From: Cornus controversa
Taxonomy: Eukaryota; Streptophyta; Magnoliopsida; Cornales; Cornaceae
Direction of reading: 5' to 3'
Length of the DNA stretch: 64,000 nt
Assembly: GCA_026545225.1 (NCBI GenBank)
Contig: CM048849.1
Coordinates: 54,444,836 to 54,508,835, forward strand
Positions 46,448 through 58,829 of this stretch are shown one piece after another; within the stretch, counting starts at the first letter, position 1, and every line of letters starts with the position of its first letter. The notes under the pieces were generated by a model. It did no database searches. It was not told the DNA's origin and saw only the letters and a list, made by a program, of their open reading frames with translations. The translations under genes were made by a program, and so were the position numbers.

Positions 46448-46889
46448 GTTCTAGGACAAGGCAATGCAATGCTAAATAGTTACAACTTATAATAATAACC
46501 TTATCTTTAGTCCAACTTGTGGATTCTTTCTCATCTAATTATTTGGCAAACTACACATCTCCATAAGCTTTTACCAAATTTGTTATTCTATCCTAATTAT
46601 ATTAACAAAAATTGAAATATATCATATAAATTACCATCAAGAAGGAAGGAACTAATGTATGATTTAATTGGTCATTTTCATTGCCAAATAAGTATAATAA
46701 CCAGGGACATATAGTCAGATGAGTATGGTAACCAGGGAGTAGAGACATATATATACATATATGGTAAATTTATGTGTGTGTGTGTGTATATATATATATT
46801 TGGTCATGTAACTCAAACTTTGAACTTTCAATTTCTCATATTAATACGCACACATACCTATAGTGTGATATATCTACATATATACACCT

Positions 46890-47400
46890 GCTTTTGAGTC
46901 TCCGACTTGTTTTAGCAACCAAAATCCAAAGCCTTTCAAAGTGAGCTGCTTGGGATCAACATATGTACCTAGAAAACCAATGGCCACCATGAAAACAGTA
47001 TCCTCCACCATTGGCCGCGGCCGCTGCCGCCACCGGCAACAATCAACTACCCAAAATTTGTGCCTTTAAAGAAATTGCAATCGATACTCGCCTACATCCA
47101 AAAACATTGACGTACTATTTATTTATTTATTTGATTAATTATATAGCTGACCAAGGCCTTTGTGACAAGACATTGTGGAGTTTGGTGATATGACTATAGT
47201 TGAATACAAAAACTTTACTAAATATTATAAATAAATTCGTAGGATATGGCTCAATAATAAAATAACTGGGTTAGATATTTCAATTCTCAATCCAAAAAAG
47301 TGACTTATTAAATTCATAACCGATGTTATAATTGCGGTAAACACAGCTTATCGATCAAATTTCATACTCTTCATATATATTTGTATCATGTATAACAATA

Positions 47401-47443
<43 letters not shown>

Positions 47444-47600
47444 CTTGATTGGGACGACGATCGGTGCATCATACTATTGAGAAATTGCTGGAAGGCATTG
47501 GTTGACGATGATAACGGTAAAGTCATAGTTGTTGAGTTTGTGATACCTCAACTACTACAAAATGATGTTGAATCAATGAATCCAATAACTTCATCCTTCT
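46890..47600 (+). pseudogene. Chimeric pseudogene: phospholipase A1 5' fragment fused to O-methyltransferase intron 2/exon 3
   Basis: About 46890-47110 matches the leader and first codons of the lipase at 52380-52520 (TTTTGAGTCTCCGACTTG, then a worn start and NQLPKICAFKEIAIDTRLHP). From about 47115 the sequence matches methyltransferase intron 2 (ACAAAAACTTTACTAAATAT at 47208 equals 41375), and from about 47445 exon 3 (WDDDRCI, NGKVIVVEFVIPQL). The methyltransferase part ends near 47600. The intron lacks the hAT nest present in OMT1, so it shows the pre-insertion state. Exons 1 and 2 are absent and several changes break the frame. It cannot encode either enzyme. Confidence 0.8.
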
Positions 47601-47653
47601 AAATGATGATATACTCACATTTTTTCAATTTTATTTTTTTTACATTTATTTTT

Positions 47654-48479
47654 GGGAGGCGATATTCACACTCCACATTTTTACGTTTATACTCCACTTG
47701 CCTTTTTCTTTTAAATGAAATGACAAGAATGTCCAAAAACTCACTAATTCATCATTCTTTATTTTATAATACCATAACTATTCTTTATACAATAAACTTT
47801 AACTATTTTTACATTATTTACGAATAACTTTTTCTTGGGTCATATTTATATGATCAAAAGAGATAATCATTTTTTGATAGGTTTTTTTTGGGTCCTGTCA
47901 AAAGAGATAATTTAATTAACAAAGATACTTTTTTTTTTTGAGACGGTAAAAAAAGATACTTTATTCAACATAGATAATTTTTCTTGGGTACATTAAGAGA
48001 AAATTTATTCAACAAAAATATTTATTTTTGGGATTCTTTTTTCTTTTTTTTTTTTTTTTTTCTGTACCATACTTTTTTCAGTCCTATCAAATGAAATATT
48101 TTATTCCAACAAAGAAAACTTTTTTTAGGTCTTTTTTTTTTTTTTCCATAGTATACTTTTTTTTCCTGTTCATGTTAAAAGAGATAACTTATTCAATAGA
48201 GATAACTTCTTTTTGCGTTTTTTTTTCGATTCCTGTAAAAAGAGATAATTTATTCAACCGATATAACTTCTTTTTTTTTGTCTCGTCAAAAGAGATAATT
48301 TATTCAACATAGAGAACAAAAAAAATTAAAGATTGGAGACATAGAGGATGATATGTAAAAGGGTAGTTGTGTAATTAGAAAAAATATAATCATTCACTTG
48401 TAAAGTTAAGGTTAGAAGTGTCATTTCATTTAATATAGGAGTGCAAATGTAGAAAAGTGAAGTGCGAATATCGTCTCCC
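47654..48479. mobile_element. TIR element with internal AAAAGAGATAATTTATTCAA repeats, copy 2
   Basis: 826 bp with ends GGGAGGCGATATTCACACTC and GTGCGAATATCGTCTCCC, the same TIR as the element at 41989 but inverted relative to it. The flanks TTATTTTT and ATATTTTT fit an 8-bp target duplication with one change. The interior holds units with CAAAAGAGATAATTTATTCA and poly-T, the complement of the units in copy 1. Confidence 0.8.
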
Positions 48480-48539
48480 ATATTTTTAATTCTAATCTTT
48501 ATATATAAAGAAAGTTCTATTTTATTTTTTTCACCTATA

Positions 48540-48995
48540 ATACTTTATTTTTAATTCTAATGTTTTGAATTCTTAAGATCTCTTTACTATATATAAAGAA
48601 AGTTTTAGTATATTTTTTATTTATATACAAAGACTTTAACTTTATTTCTTTTGCACTTTAATACTTTTTAATCTATGAAATACAAAAACAAAATCATTGA
48701 AAAGTCTCCTTCTTAACTAAAAATACCTTTTCTATTTTAAAAATATAGAGGTTAATACATTTTTAACCTAATAAATAAAAAAACAAAATCATTGAAAAGT
48801 TACTATATTAAGTACAAACACCTCTTCTAAAAGTAACCTTCTTAACTACAAACATCTTTTCTATTTTAAAAATATACACATTAATACATTTTTAACCTAG
48901 TAAATTTAAAAATAAAACCTTTAAAAAGTTACCATCTTAAGCACAAACACTTCTTCTAAAAGTCAGCTTCTTAACTGCAAATATCTTTTATAAGA
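48540..48995. repeat. Tandem array of about 120-bp AT-rich units
   Basis: TTAATACATTTTTAACCTA, AACAAAATCATTGAAAAGT, CACCTCTTCTAAAAGTAACC and CTTCTTAACTACAAACATC recur in order about three times, with increasing divergence. No coding frame. Confidence 0.7.
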
Positions 48996-49352
48996 ATAGA
49001 GGTTTACTATCGGTGAAATTCCTATAATGTGTATATTTTTATATTAAATTATTATTCAATCTTATATTTCATATTAAATTATTATTCAATCGTAATATAA
49101 AGATAATTAGTTACTTTCAAATTTAAATACTCTTATATTTCATATTATCATTTTTTCAATCGTTGGCATTAGAAAGAATAGGAGGCTTGATTTTTTTTTA
49201 TATATTTTACATGCTTTTAAAATTTTGTATTTACCTTCACTTCATATGTGTTCTTCTAAAGACGAGAGAGAGAAATAGGAGGCTTGATAATGCATTAGAA
49301 AGAAGTCAACTATAACTAAATTTAAGGATCCATTATTAACCCCTGTATCATC

Positions 49353-49386
<34 letters not shown>

Positions 49387-49971
49387 AAATTGATTAAATG
49401 TCATTTTATCATATTTTTAAAAAGTAAAAAAAACGGGGTTGATATATTTTTAAAAGTATATATCTAAGCTCTTAATTTCGATCATGGATCCTGTACGTTA
49501 TACAAACTGTTGATCATTGGTTTCTAGGGATTTTGTTACACTAAATAATTTTTACGCATGCACTTTCAATTTCTAATTTATAAAATCTTAAAGTCATTTT
49601 AGGTAGAATATTTCTATCTAACCATTTCTTTTATTGCTACAAATTGAGGCTGAAACCAAGTCATATAAATTATGTATTGTGTTCCTGAACTATTCTACCT
49701 AAAATGAGCACTAGTCTATCCTAAATCCTACTTATATTAACAAAATTAAATATAAATTGCCATCAAGAAGGAAGCAGCTATAGACTATGGTATAGTTTAA
49801 TTTGACGTATTCTTTGAGTTTGAGAGGCAGTTATGGTATATATATATATATATCGTAATTTTTATTTTTTATTTTTTTATTTGTCAATAACCATCCCACA
49901 TGCACCAAACAATTACCCGAAAATTCTTAAGTCTAGAATTCCAACTCTCAACTTTTAAGATGTGATTAGAT
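48996..49971. other. Unassigned AT-rich DNA
   Basis: Contains a (CA)n run (about 49354-49372), TA runs and AT-rich sequence. I see no gene. Confidence 0.5.
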
Positions 49972-50402
49972 TAGGGGTGACCATGGATTGGATGGATCAA
50001 ATTAGGTATTAATCTTAATTCAATTCACGGCTTATGGATTGGTGAATATGCAATCCGATCCGATCGATTCGTGAAAAAGGCTTAATCCAATCCATGATTG
50101 GATTGATAGATTGGGTTTAATCTAAACAACTTAATATAATTATTTTTTTAACAAATAGCCAATATCAATTTTTTAGCCTAAAAAATATAAGATATTATAA
50201 TACCAGTGTATGTCCGTGTCTACGGTACTATCATGCACTCTTAATCATAACCATTAGATAGAGTTATTTTGAATTGTAGATAAACAAAGAGATTTTGAGC
50301 CACGTTATTGGGTTTTTAATCACTTTTGACCGTTAGATTGACATTTTTGTCTTGTTATGCCAAATTTAAATGTAATATAGATTATTATTAAAAGTTATAA
50401 GA

Positions 50403-50434
<32 letters not shown>

Positions 50435-50506
50435 ATATTTAAATATTATATATTTTAACGGATTGCCACGGGATCGGAGGGATAGACAGATTTTTGTGCA
50501 CCCCTA
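49972..50506. mobile_element. hAT-type MITE carrying a nested mini-Helitron
   Basis: 535 bp between perfect 8-bp target duplications GATTAGAT (49964-49971 and 50507-50514). The ends are TAGGGGTGACCATGGATTGG and GATTTTTGTGCACCCCTA. A 179-bp Helitron (50203-50381) lies inside it. An (ATT)n run is at about 50406-50430. Confidence 0.9.
50203..50381 (-). mobile_element. Mini-Helitron, 179 bp
   Basis: The minus strand begins TCTATATTACATTTAAATT and ends CCGTAGACACGGACATACAC followed by TGG. CCGT..ACGG can form a short terminal hairpin, then a CTRR-type end. It sits between host A and T with no target duplication. The first 14 bases are identical to those of the 3.2-kb Helitron at 34063-37279, and the end is closely similar. 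Confidence 0.75.
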
Positions 50507-50565
50507 GATTAGATTGTTTCATGGAGTGACATGTGTATATGGTAGTATTTTCATTAGAAAATTAG

Positions 50566-52167
50566 ATTTTAGTGACCAAAATTAAAAAGAAAATTGCTTT
50601 ATAATAACCTTAAATTCAAAAAAAGATAAATAATGATCAAACTTAAAAATTAATCGCCAATGAGTGATTATTTAATTTAGGGTAAAATACTCTAACACCC
50701 CCTTAGGTTTGGATTTATTACCCATAGATTAAACTTGTGTCAAATAAAGCTCTAACACCCCCTCAGGTTTGGTTAAATTAGCCTTAACACCCCCTGTTGT
50801 CAAAAATACCCTCAGATTCTCTCTCTTAATTAGATATTTGTTGAATAAATTACTATTTATGATACATAGTTCATTATTAGTTAAATTAATTTTTAATTAC
50901 ATAGTTTGTTAAATTAATTATTATTTATCTTACACATTTTATAATTCAAAACAAATTATTATTTATGCAACATAGTTTATTATTAATTAGACATTTGTTG
51001 AATAAATTGTTATTTATGCTACATAGTTATTTTTTAGTTACATAGTTTGTTAAACAAATTACTATTTATGTAATAAAGTTTATTATTATTTACATAATTT
51101 GTTACATAAATTATTATTTATGCTATATAGTTTATTATTAATTATATATTTGTTAAATAAATTGTTATTTATGCTACATAGTTTACTATTAAATATATTA
51201 TTTTTTAAATAAATTATTATTTATGATACATAGTTTATACTTAATAATAAACTATTATTTAAGCTACATAGTTTATAGAGAAAGAATCAGAGGGTATTTT
51301 TGGCAACAGGGGGTGTTAAGGCTAATTTAACCAAACCTGAGGGGGTGTTAGAGCTTTTTTTGACACAAGTTTAATCTGTGGGTAATAAATCCAAACCTGA
51401 GGGGATGTTTGAGCATTTTACCCTTTAATTTAATGTCCAAAATAACCATTCTTCTCTCCATAGATTCACAATCCTTTCTTCGTCTTCTTTAACTCCACTT
51501 CCAAATATCCATACCAAAAAATCCCCCCGAAATAGCATAAACTTCAAAAGCGATGGAAGGAAAGAGATGGAGATGCCCCCACGTATCCTTACTGATACAA
51601 GTTCAACAATTTTTTAATGCAGACGAGCATAAAAAATGAAAACTTAAAATACACACACATATATATAACTTTTTTTTATTTTAGAATTCGAGTTCTAACG
51701 CAGCCTTGGAAATATCACAACATCCATACCTCAAGGTCCAAACCAGGATTCAATATATAAATAACATACATCAAAATATCTAAATATCTGTATTTCATAA
51801 CAATCTCAAATTCAATCTTAAACACCCATCTTTGTTTATAAAGAAAAAATTTCAAATAGTTAAATATATTTATAATTTAATTCAATCGATACCAATTTCC
51901 TGAATTTTGACTAAAACTGTATCATAATAACAATGTAAATTAATATTATAACTGTTGAAACTTCTGATATTTGAGAGATGGGTTGGAGAAGACGAATAAG
52001 GAATTGAAAATGGCCGAATAAAATGAATGATATTTTGAACATTAAAGTAAAATGGTCACTTATTGACAATTATTTTTCAAGTTTGATCACTATTTACCTT
52101 TTATTTAGATTAAGGTCACTTTAAGTTAATTAATTTTTTTTTTTTTAATTTTGGTTACCAAAATATA
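50566..52167. mobile_element. Mutator-like MITE with long TIRs, host of a second MITE
   Basis: TTTTAGTGACCAAAATTAAA at the left pairs with TTTAATTTTGGTTACCAAAA at the right, and inverted similarity continues for about 120 bp (ATAATGATCAAACTTAAAAA against AATTATTTTTCAAGTTTGAT). The interior is non-coding. The target duplication is unclear. A 744-bp MITE is inserted in the left TIR (50680-51423). Confidence 0.6.
50680..51423. mobile_element. Mutator-like MITE with ~140-bp TIRs
   Basis: Perfect 9-bp target duplications TTTAATTTA (50671-50679 and 51424-51432) flank a 744-bp element. Its TIRs start GGGTAAAATACTCTAACA and GGGTAAAATGCTCAAACA and run for about 140 bp (CCCCCTCAGGTTTGGTTAAA is shared). 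The AT-rich centre contains about six copies of a TTATTTATGCTACATAGTTT unit. Confidence 0.9.
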
Positions 52168-52417
52168 ATTTTTCCTATTTTTATTTATTCCAAGTGGCAA
52201 TTCTGAAATTTTCTCAAGTGCAATAGTTATACTATAAAAACTAGAGTCAACTTCGATACATTGCGTTTGCGACGCCGCTTTAACGCGGGATCAAAGGTTC
52301 AAATTCGACATTGGAAGTAGAAACCTGGTCGTGAAATTCAACTTTGAATTTTCATTTGTCTCATATCTATATAATACACCTCCTTTGAGTCTCCCTCTCT
52401 CAAACTTAGTTTTAGCA

Positions 52418-53947
52418 ATGTCCTCCACCATCCACCACCACCACCACACCGGCAAGAATGGACTGCCCAAAATTTTTGCCTGTCAAGAAATTGCAATCAA
52501 TACTCGCCCACACCCAAAAACTTCAAACAGGGCGACTCGTCTTGACGAATCGCTCTCAAACCTCCTACATGATCTACATCTCCATATTGAGACACATGCT
52601 CAGGAAAACCATCAAAACTCAAATCGGAATCATTTTCTTTTGGAGGAAAAACACAACACTCCAACTATGTCTCCTAAGGAAGACATATCTGATAAATGGA
52701 GAGAAATTCATGGTTCATATGATTGGGACAACCTTCTCCACCCATTCCACCCTTGGCTACCGCGAGAGATTATCAAGTATGGCGAATTCGCGCAAGCAAC
52801 CTATGATGCTTTCGACTTTGATTCTTTCTCAGAGAATTGTGGAAGTTGTGGATACAATCGTCACAAGCTTTTCCACAAGTTAGGCCTAAGCACACATGGT
52901 TACAATGTCACCAAGTACATATATGCCATGTCCCACATGAATGTGACCCCGGTGGCTAGAGAGGTCGCACCTATTGGACACATGGTCCAAAGACTCCAAT
53001 TGGATGGGCTACGTGGCGGTCAGCCATGACGAAGAGTCGCGTCGGACGGAAGACTGAGACATCGTGGTGGCGTGGCGTGGTACGGTGACGCCGTCAGAGT
53101 GGTACAATGATTTACAAAGAAAGTTGGAGCCAATTGGGCATGGGGAAGCTAAAGTGGAACATGGGTTTATTAGCATTTACACATCCAAGAGTGAGTCTAC
53201 TAGGTACAACAAGTTTAGTGCCTCAGAGCAAGTCATGAAAGAAGTGAAAAGGCTAGTGAATTTGTACAAGGAGAGAGGTGAAGAAGTGAGCCTCACAATC
53301 ACTGGACACAGCTTAGGTGGTGCATTGGCTCTCCTTAATGCCTATGAAGCCGCCTCCTCTATTCCTAATCTCCCCATCAATGTCATATCCTTCGGTGCAC
53401 CTCGGGTTGGTAACATTGCTTTCCGGGATGAAATGCATCAAATGGGTGTCAAGACTTTACGAGTGGTAGTGAAACATGACATAGTCCCTAAAATGCCAGG
53501 GCTTGTTCTCAATGAAAGTTTACAGAAGCTCGATGATATAACCGAACCATAGAGTGGGTATACACTCATGTTGGAGCCGAATTGAAGCTTGACGTGCGGT
53601 CTTCGCCTTTTCTCAAGGGCGGGTTCAATTTGTTTGGGTTTCATAGTTTGGAGACATACCTTCATCTCATAGATGGGTTCATTAGTAGCAGCTCCACATT
53701 TCGGTCCAATGCTCGAAGGGATGTTGCTCTAGTGAACAAGGCTTGTGACATGCTTGTGGATGAACTAAGAATTCCTCAATTTTGGTATCAATCGGCCAAC
53801 AAGGTACTAGAATTGAATGCTCATGGCAGGTGGATTAAACCCAAGAGGGACCCTGAAGACATACCTTCACCTACAAGAGAAACGCATGTCCATGCACTTG
53901 AGATGCAGAATAGATATGTGGGAATCGAACACTCGTTAAGTTTATAA
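52418..53947 (+). pseudogene. DAD1-like phospholipase A1 (PLA1-I type), disrupted
   Basis: An intronless lipase-3 family gene of about 500 codons. It starts MSSTIHHHHHTGKNGLPKIF, then WREIHGSYDWDNLLHPFHP, YDAFDFDSFSENCGSC, SNWMGYVAVSHDEESRR, VVAWRGTVTPSEW, the lipase elbow GHSLGG (Ser codon 53310-53312), FGAPRVGN, KHDIVPKMPG (Asp) and YTHVGAEL (His near 53567). This matches Arabidopsis PLA1-I enzymes, which release fatty acids from chloroplast lipids and, in some members, feed jasmonate synthesis. Three breaks are seen: a frame change at about 52940-52975, an in-frame TGA at 53055-53057, and a frame change near 53546-53555. All triad residues remain, so loss is probably recent. Sequencing error at these points cannot be excluded. 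The family N-terminus here lacks an obvious transit peptide. Confidence 0.85.
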
Positions 53948-54534
53948 ATTGAGGATTTTGTATGTGAAACTTGAATGATATAGTTGTACATATTCTTGTG
54001 TTTGCAAAACTATGGGACTTTTCAAAATTTACACGTGGGAATATATTTTTGAATGATAATTATGTCATTTATGTAATATTTTTTTCTTAAAAAAAACAAA
54101 TTAATTGCAATTGAAAATAAAAGTTTGTGAAAATATACGGGAACATGTAGTACTTCAATCATGCTCAACATTTGGAATACAGTATATTCTCTTTGCCTGC
54201 TGTGCCCATGACAGAACCCCTTCAATATCCCATCATCTTGCAAACTTTTCTATACTTGGTTTGTGAGAAAACTGACCTCTGTTTAAAATTTTCTCCTGTA
54301 GAGAACCTCATTCCAAAATTAAAAGAATTGAGTCTTACCAATATCCAGTTCTCTATTTCCTATACAATACGTGCACCCACATAATTTTATTATGTCCCTT
54401 AATATTTTTTTTTTTTTTTTTTTGATAATGTAAAAAGGAATGAATGTCCCTTAATATTCATTATGGAATACTCTGGGTACCTACCATGTGAGTACCGGCT
54501 AATGAATATTTATTATGTCCCAATTCAAGTGTTG
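53948..54534. other. 3' flank of the lipase pseudogene
   Basis: AT-rich DNA with a poly-T run near 54405-54423. No gene or bounded element seen. Confidence 0.5.
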
Positions 54535-54890
54535 TTTGGTCTACTGTTTTCTTGCCTAAGCAATTTGGTGGTTTAGGATTTCACAATCTTAGAGACTTTA
54601 AACATTGCTGAAAACGTAAAGCACCTATGAAGCATTTTGTCAAACAGAAGATAGAATAAATGGGTGCAATGGGTGAAAGAGCATCTTATCAGGAAAAGGA
54701 ACTTTTGGGAGATCAAAATTCCTCAAGCATGCACATAGAATTGGAGAAAGCTACTTCAACTCAGACGAATATTTGCAAAATCAATGATAAAACATAATGC
54801 TGGAAGTACTTACTTCTGGATCGAGTGATAAGTGGCTTGCAGGTCGTCCTCTTTGGTCACAGATGTAACGGTCTTTTGATTCAACCTTAT
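54535..54890 (+). mobile_element. L1-type LINE fragment
   Basis: Translations over shifted frames give LPKQFGGLGFHNLRDFKHC, then NKWVQWVKEHLIRKRNFWEI, NWRKLLQLRRIF and MIKHNAGSTYFWIE. These match the thumb-to-zf-RVT linker region of plant L1 reverse transcriptases (CLPKEEGGLGIRSL... in intact copies). It is short and truncated at both sides. Confidence 0.75.
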
Positions 54891-55170
54891 GTGTGGGCAT
54901 TAGACTGTGGATGTCTTTGGGCCTTAAGGTTTGTAGTCCAATTATTTATCTTTCTATAGTAGAAGGCTGAGGCCTGAGGGTTCAGAGGATTGTAGTCCAA
55001 CTCAGACGTTAATTTTTAGGTAGGTTAACTTAATATTGGCCCTTTTGGGCTATGGGCCTCTTGTTTTGGGCTTTTCTTTGTTGCCTTTTTTTTCTTTGCC
55101 TGTTGGGCTTCTGGTCATTTTTTGTGTAGGCCCATGAGATATGCTCCATGTTTTGTATATAATTTTTTTA

Positions 55171-55351
55171 GAGCAATGCTACATGTCATGAAAATATTTC
55201 ATGAATTTTTATCTTGAATGATGTGACAATTAAATGGTGAGTTAGTATTGGTGGGATTCCCCCCATACACGGAATGTCAATGGTATTATCACTTGCCACA
55301 TCATTCATGAAGGCAATTCATGATAAAATTTCATGACGTTTAGCATTTTCC
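55171..55351. mobile_element. Mutator-like MITE, 181 bp
   Basis: Perfect 9-bp target duplications ATTTTTTTA (55162-55170 and 55352-55360). The TIRs extend about 70 bp: GAGCAATGCTACATGTCATG at the left, and GGAAAATGCTAAACGTCATG on the complement of the right end. Non-coding. Confidence 0.9.
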
Positions 55352-55360
55352 ATTTTTTTA

Positions 55361-56428
55361 TTAGCTAAATATCACTAACGAGGTTTGGAGCTGTGACACA
55401 GACAGACAAATTTTACTATCATACATACCTTTATGTGATACTATCTATAACTCAGTTTATATATGAAATGTCTTTATCTGCCTCTGTGTTCGTCAAAAGC
55501 ATAATACACGCTCCAATTTTTAACTCTTCGTCTCAATCAATCATATCCTCTCTCTCTCTCTCTCTCTCTCCCTCCCCCTTGAAACTTATCGACACGTGTC
55601 ACTGAGTTTTGACAAATGGCACACTCTGCTCACTTCCTTCTTAATTCTCCACCATCTCGATCTCCTGTTGTTGTTTGAATCTCCTCCATCACCAAGCCAC
55701 CGAGAAGATCAATTTATTCTCCACCATCACCACAACAGAACCTCCTACATCAAGCTCATACACCGCATACAACCAGTGGTTCACTACCAAAACCATTCCA
55801 CCATGGCAGTCATCATTACCTGTAAAGCGTCAAGTCACAACCATGCAAGACCCACTTCGCGGGAGCACCAATGTCGAGCTCCAACACCACTGGCCACTGC
55901 TGTCATCATAGCCATCTCCGCCAATCCATGGCCAGTGCGCGAAGCTTCACTGCCAATCAAACTTTACCATGAGTATAACAACATCATTGGAGAAACACCC
56001 ACAGAGAAGACCCACCTTCAACAAACAAGCCACGCCATGCACACCAACTCCGTCATCAGGCTCCATACCAACTCCAATAGTCGAGCACTACACCACCATT
56101 GAAAACCAGTTCAACTCCATCACCACCATGGTGAAGTTTCTTCCCACATCACCATGCATACACAGACCACTGTTGGGTTTGTCATCGGCCGAAAGAAAGG
56201 AGAGAATGAGGGGTTAGAGAGACAAAGAAGCATATGAGAGAGGGTGAGGAAGCTAGAGAGAGAGAGAGAGAGAGTTTAAAAGTAAGAAAAGAAAGAAGGG
56301 ACAGAGATGAGTGAGAAAGAAAACAAAAAATAAAAGTGAAAGTGAGGAACAAGTGAAAGAGATCTAAAAATGTGTCAGTGTAATTTATCTTAGTTTATTT
56401 CTTCTTTATAGAGTTTATTTATTTACCA

Positions 56429-56465
<37 letters not shown>

Positions 56466-56570
56466 GTTGTCCTTATTATCAAAATCATACAGGTTATATA
56501 CTACATCTAAAGATTCAGTGCATTTTTTTTGCAGCATTATTTGCTCTATTAATAGTCAATGGTCTTTTAG
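55361..56570. other. CT- and CACC-rich unassigned region
   Basis: A CT microsatellite (about 55551-55570) is followed by CACCAC-rich sequence with His/Thr/Pro-rich open frames (55596-56217). It is similar in style to the Helitron interior at 35000-36350 (for example AACTCCA and CATTGAAAAC words). It ends with GA-rich DNA and an (AAT)n run (56429-56465). No family recognised. Confidence 0.35.
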
Positions 56571-56573
56571 TTA

Positions 56574-58010
56574 GAGCATCTCCAATGTAAAATGTTATTT
56601 CTCCATGCTAAAGCTATATTTTAAGAGGAGCTACAGTGCCAAATGTTATTTTAGCAATTTTGCTCTAATAGTGCATTTCATCCAAAATGCTATTTTTTTG
56701 ACACAACAACCATTCTTTTTCAACTACCATTATCAACTATCATTTCTCTATCTATAAATCATCCTTCATCATAATTTTAGTACTGCAATAACCAATTTGA
56801 GAAATACAATTTTAAGAAGAGATTTCAATATTGAATCTTCGTCTGATGAAGATCAAAACACAGAGGTAGTAGAACTTATAGCATCAGAGCTTTACAGAAG
56901 GAAAATGCAATGAGATAACCAACCAACTATGTATGTTGGTTTTGTAAGTGGTCGACGAAACATCTATCATGATAGAATCTCTGGCAACGGATGACTAACT
57001 AATTATTACTTTGTTAAAAATCATGTCTACCCGACCAACATCTTTCGAAGACGTTTTCGAATGAATCGTTCATTGTTCCTTCATATATTAAATGCGATTC
57101 AACAATATGATGACTACTTTGTCCAAAAGATTGATGCCGTCAGTTTTACAGAATTATCCAGTTTACAGAAGATGATTGCGACAATTAGGATGCTTACATA
57201 CAGTATGTACGCTGACGTTGTTGACGAGCACAACAATTGAGTCTTGAATTGATTCTGTGTAGGAATCATTAGCATTTATGGAGAATAATATCTGAGATCG
57301 CTGACTGAAATGGACATTTCTAGACTACTACGGGAGGGGTAGAAACGTGAATTTCCCAGAATGTTAGGGAGTTTAGATTGTATGCATTAGAAATTGAAGA
57401 ATTGTCCTACTATATAGCATGGATAATTCACTGGGCATGTACATAAACCAACAATACTTGAGGCAGTGGCCTCGTATGATTTGTGGATATGGCATGCTTT
57501 TTTTTAGTAGGCCTGGATCTTATAATGATATCAACGTTCTTGATCGGTCTCATCTCTTTGTTAAGCTCATTGAAAGATGTGCCGCTCTTGCCAACTATAC
57601 CATCAATGGCCACCAATATACTATGGGATATTATCTTGCTGATGGTATTTATCCGAGGTGGGCAACCCTTGTCCAAATGATTTCTCAACCTCAAGCATTG
57701 AATAGGTAACTATTCGCAACAATGCAAGAGTCATATCGGAAACATCTGAAAAGGGCATTTAGTATACTGCAAGCATGTTTTGCTATTGTGCGGGAGTTGA
57801 CAAGATTTTGGAGCCATGACGATCTTGGTTATATCATGAAGGCTTGCATAATTTTGCATAACATGATCATTGAAGATAAGTGTGATGACTCTCTAGATAA
57901 CGAGTATGATGCACCTAAAATGGTGCATCCAGTTGAAGTGTTATATGAGTCGACACCCTTGTTTTTTGAGTTTCTCATTCATCATCGTTTGATTTGATTT
58001 TCTCCAATCC
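56574..58010 (+). mobile_element. PIF/Harbinger transposon, transposase remnant
   Basis: The left end GAGCATCTCCAATGTAAAAT follows TTA (56571-56573), as expected for this superfamily. The transposase is readable in pieces from about 56820: RRRFRMNRSLFLHILNAIQQ, SLQKMIATIRMLTYSMYADV, FPRMLGSLDCMH (first Asp), GSYNDINVLDRS (second Asp), YYLADGIYPRWATLVQ, RAFSILQACFAIV and ACIILHNMIIEDK. The Glu normally before RAF is Lys here. Several in-frame stops and frame changes make it inactive. A matching right end was not found. A Mutator-like insertion at 58317-60308 may separate it from the rest of the element. Confidence 0.85.
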
Positions 58011-58316
58011 ATCATACACTCCACAATGATCTTATAAAATAGTCGTGGTCACGACAATGAGAGCTAGATTGTATATGTTTCATATGCCCTTCGTTTGGAG
58101 CATTAATTTATTAATATGTGTATTCTGTACACTAGGTAGTGTATAAGTGGGTTTTTTTTTTCTTTTTGTAAATGTTTGTATTTTATTTAGCTTGTGGTTG
58201 TTTATGATGTTATCTAGTAAAATCAAATACATAGTTGCTTGATTTTATGTTTGGCATTTCAAAATAAAATACATAAGCTTAACATAAAAAATACATAAGC
58301 ATAATAAAATAAAACA

Positions 58317-58794
58317 GGGTAAATTACACTGACCTTTTCTGGAGTTTGGTTTAATGACACGTGACATCAAACTTGTGCATTTTGTTGTACTGATCTCTCC
58401 TGTGGTTTGCTCCATTATAACACATACCCCTTTGGTCCAAAATTTGGTCAGTGACGTCAGAATAATTGATTATAATGACCAAAATGTCCTTTAATCCATT
58501 TGAAAAAGCATTATTAACCTTAAAATGCCATCAAATTACAAAAAGACCATATTTTAATGGATGAAAATACCCTTCTCTTTCCCTCCCTCTCTTTCTCTCT
58601 TCACCTACCCACCACGCCATTTCTATGTATAAATTAATTAAATTTACAAAAAATAAAAGAAATTACAAATAAACACACGCACACACACACATATATATGT
58701 ATGTATGTATATAATACAAATCAATTCAATAGAAATATCAGATTTTATCCAAAATCAGAGGAGAATTGAAAGAAAAGATCAAATATAATCTTAG

Positions 58795-58829
<35 letters not shown>

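Noticed and set aside
46991-47193. Alanine-rich small protein from the frame at 47011
   Set aside because: It is the damaged 5' end of a lipase copy running into methyltransferase intron sequence.
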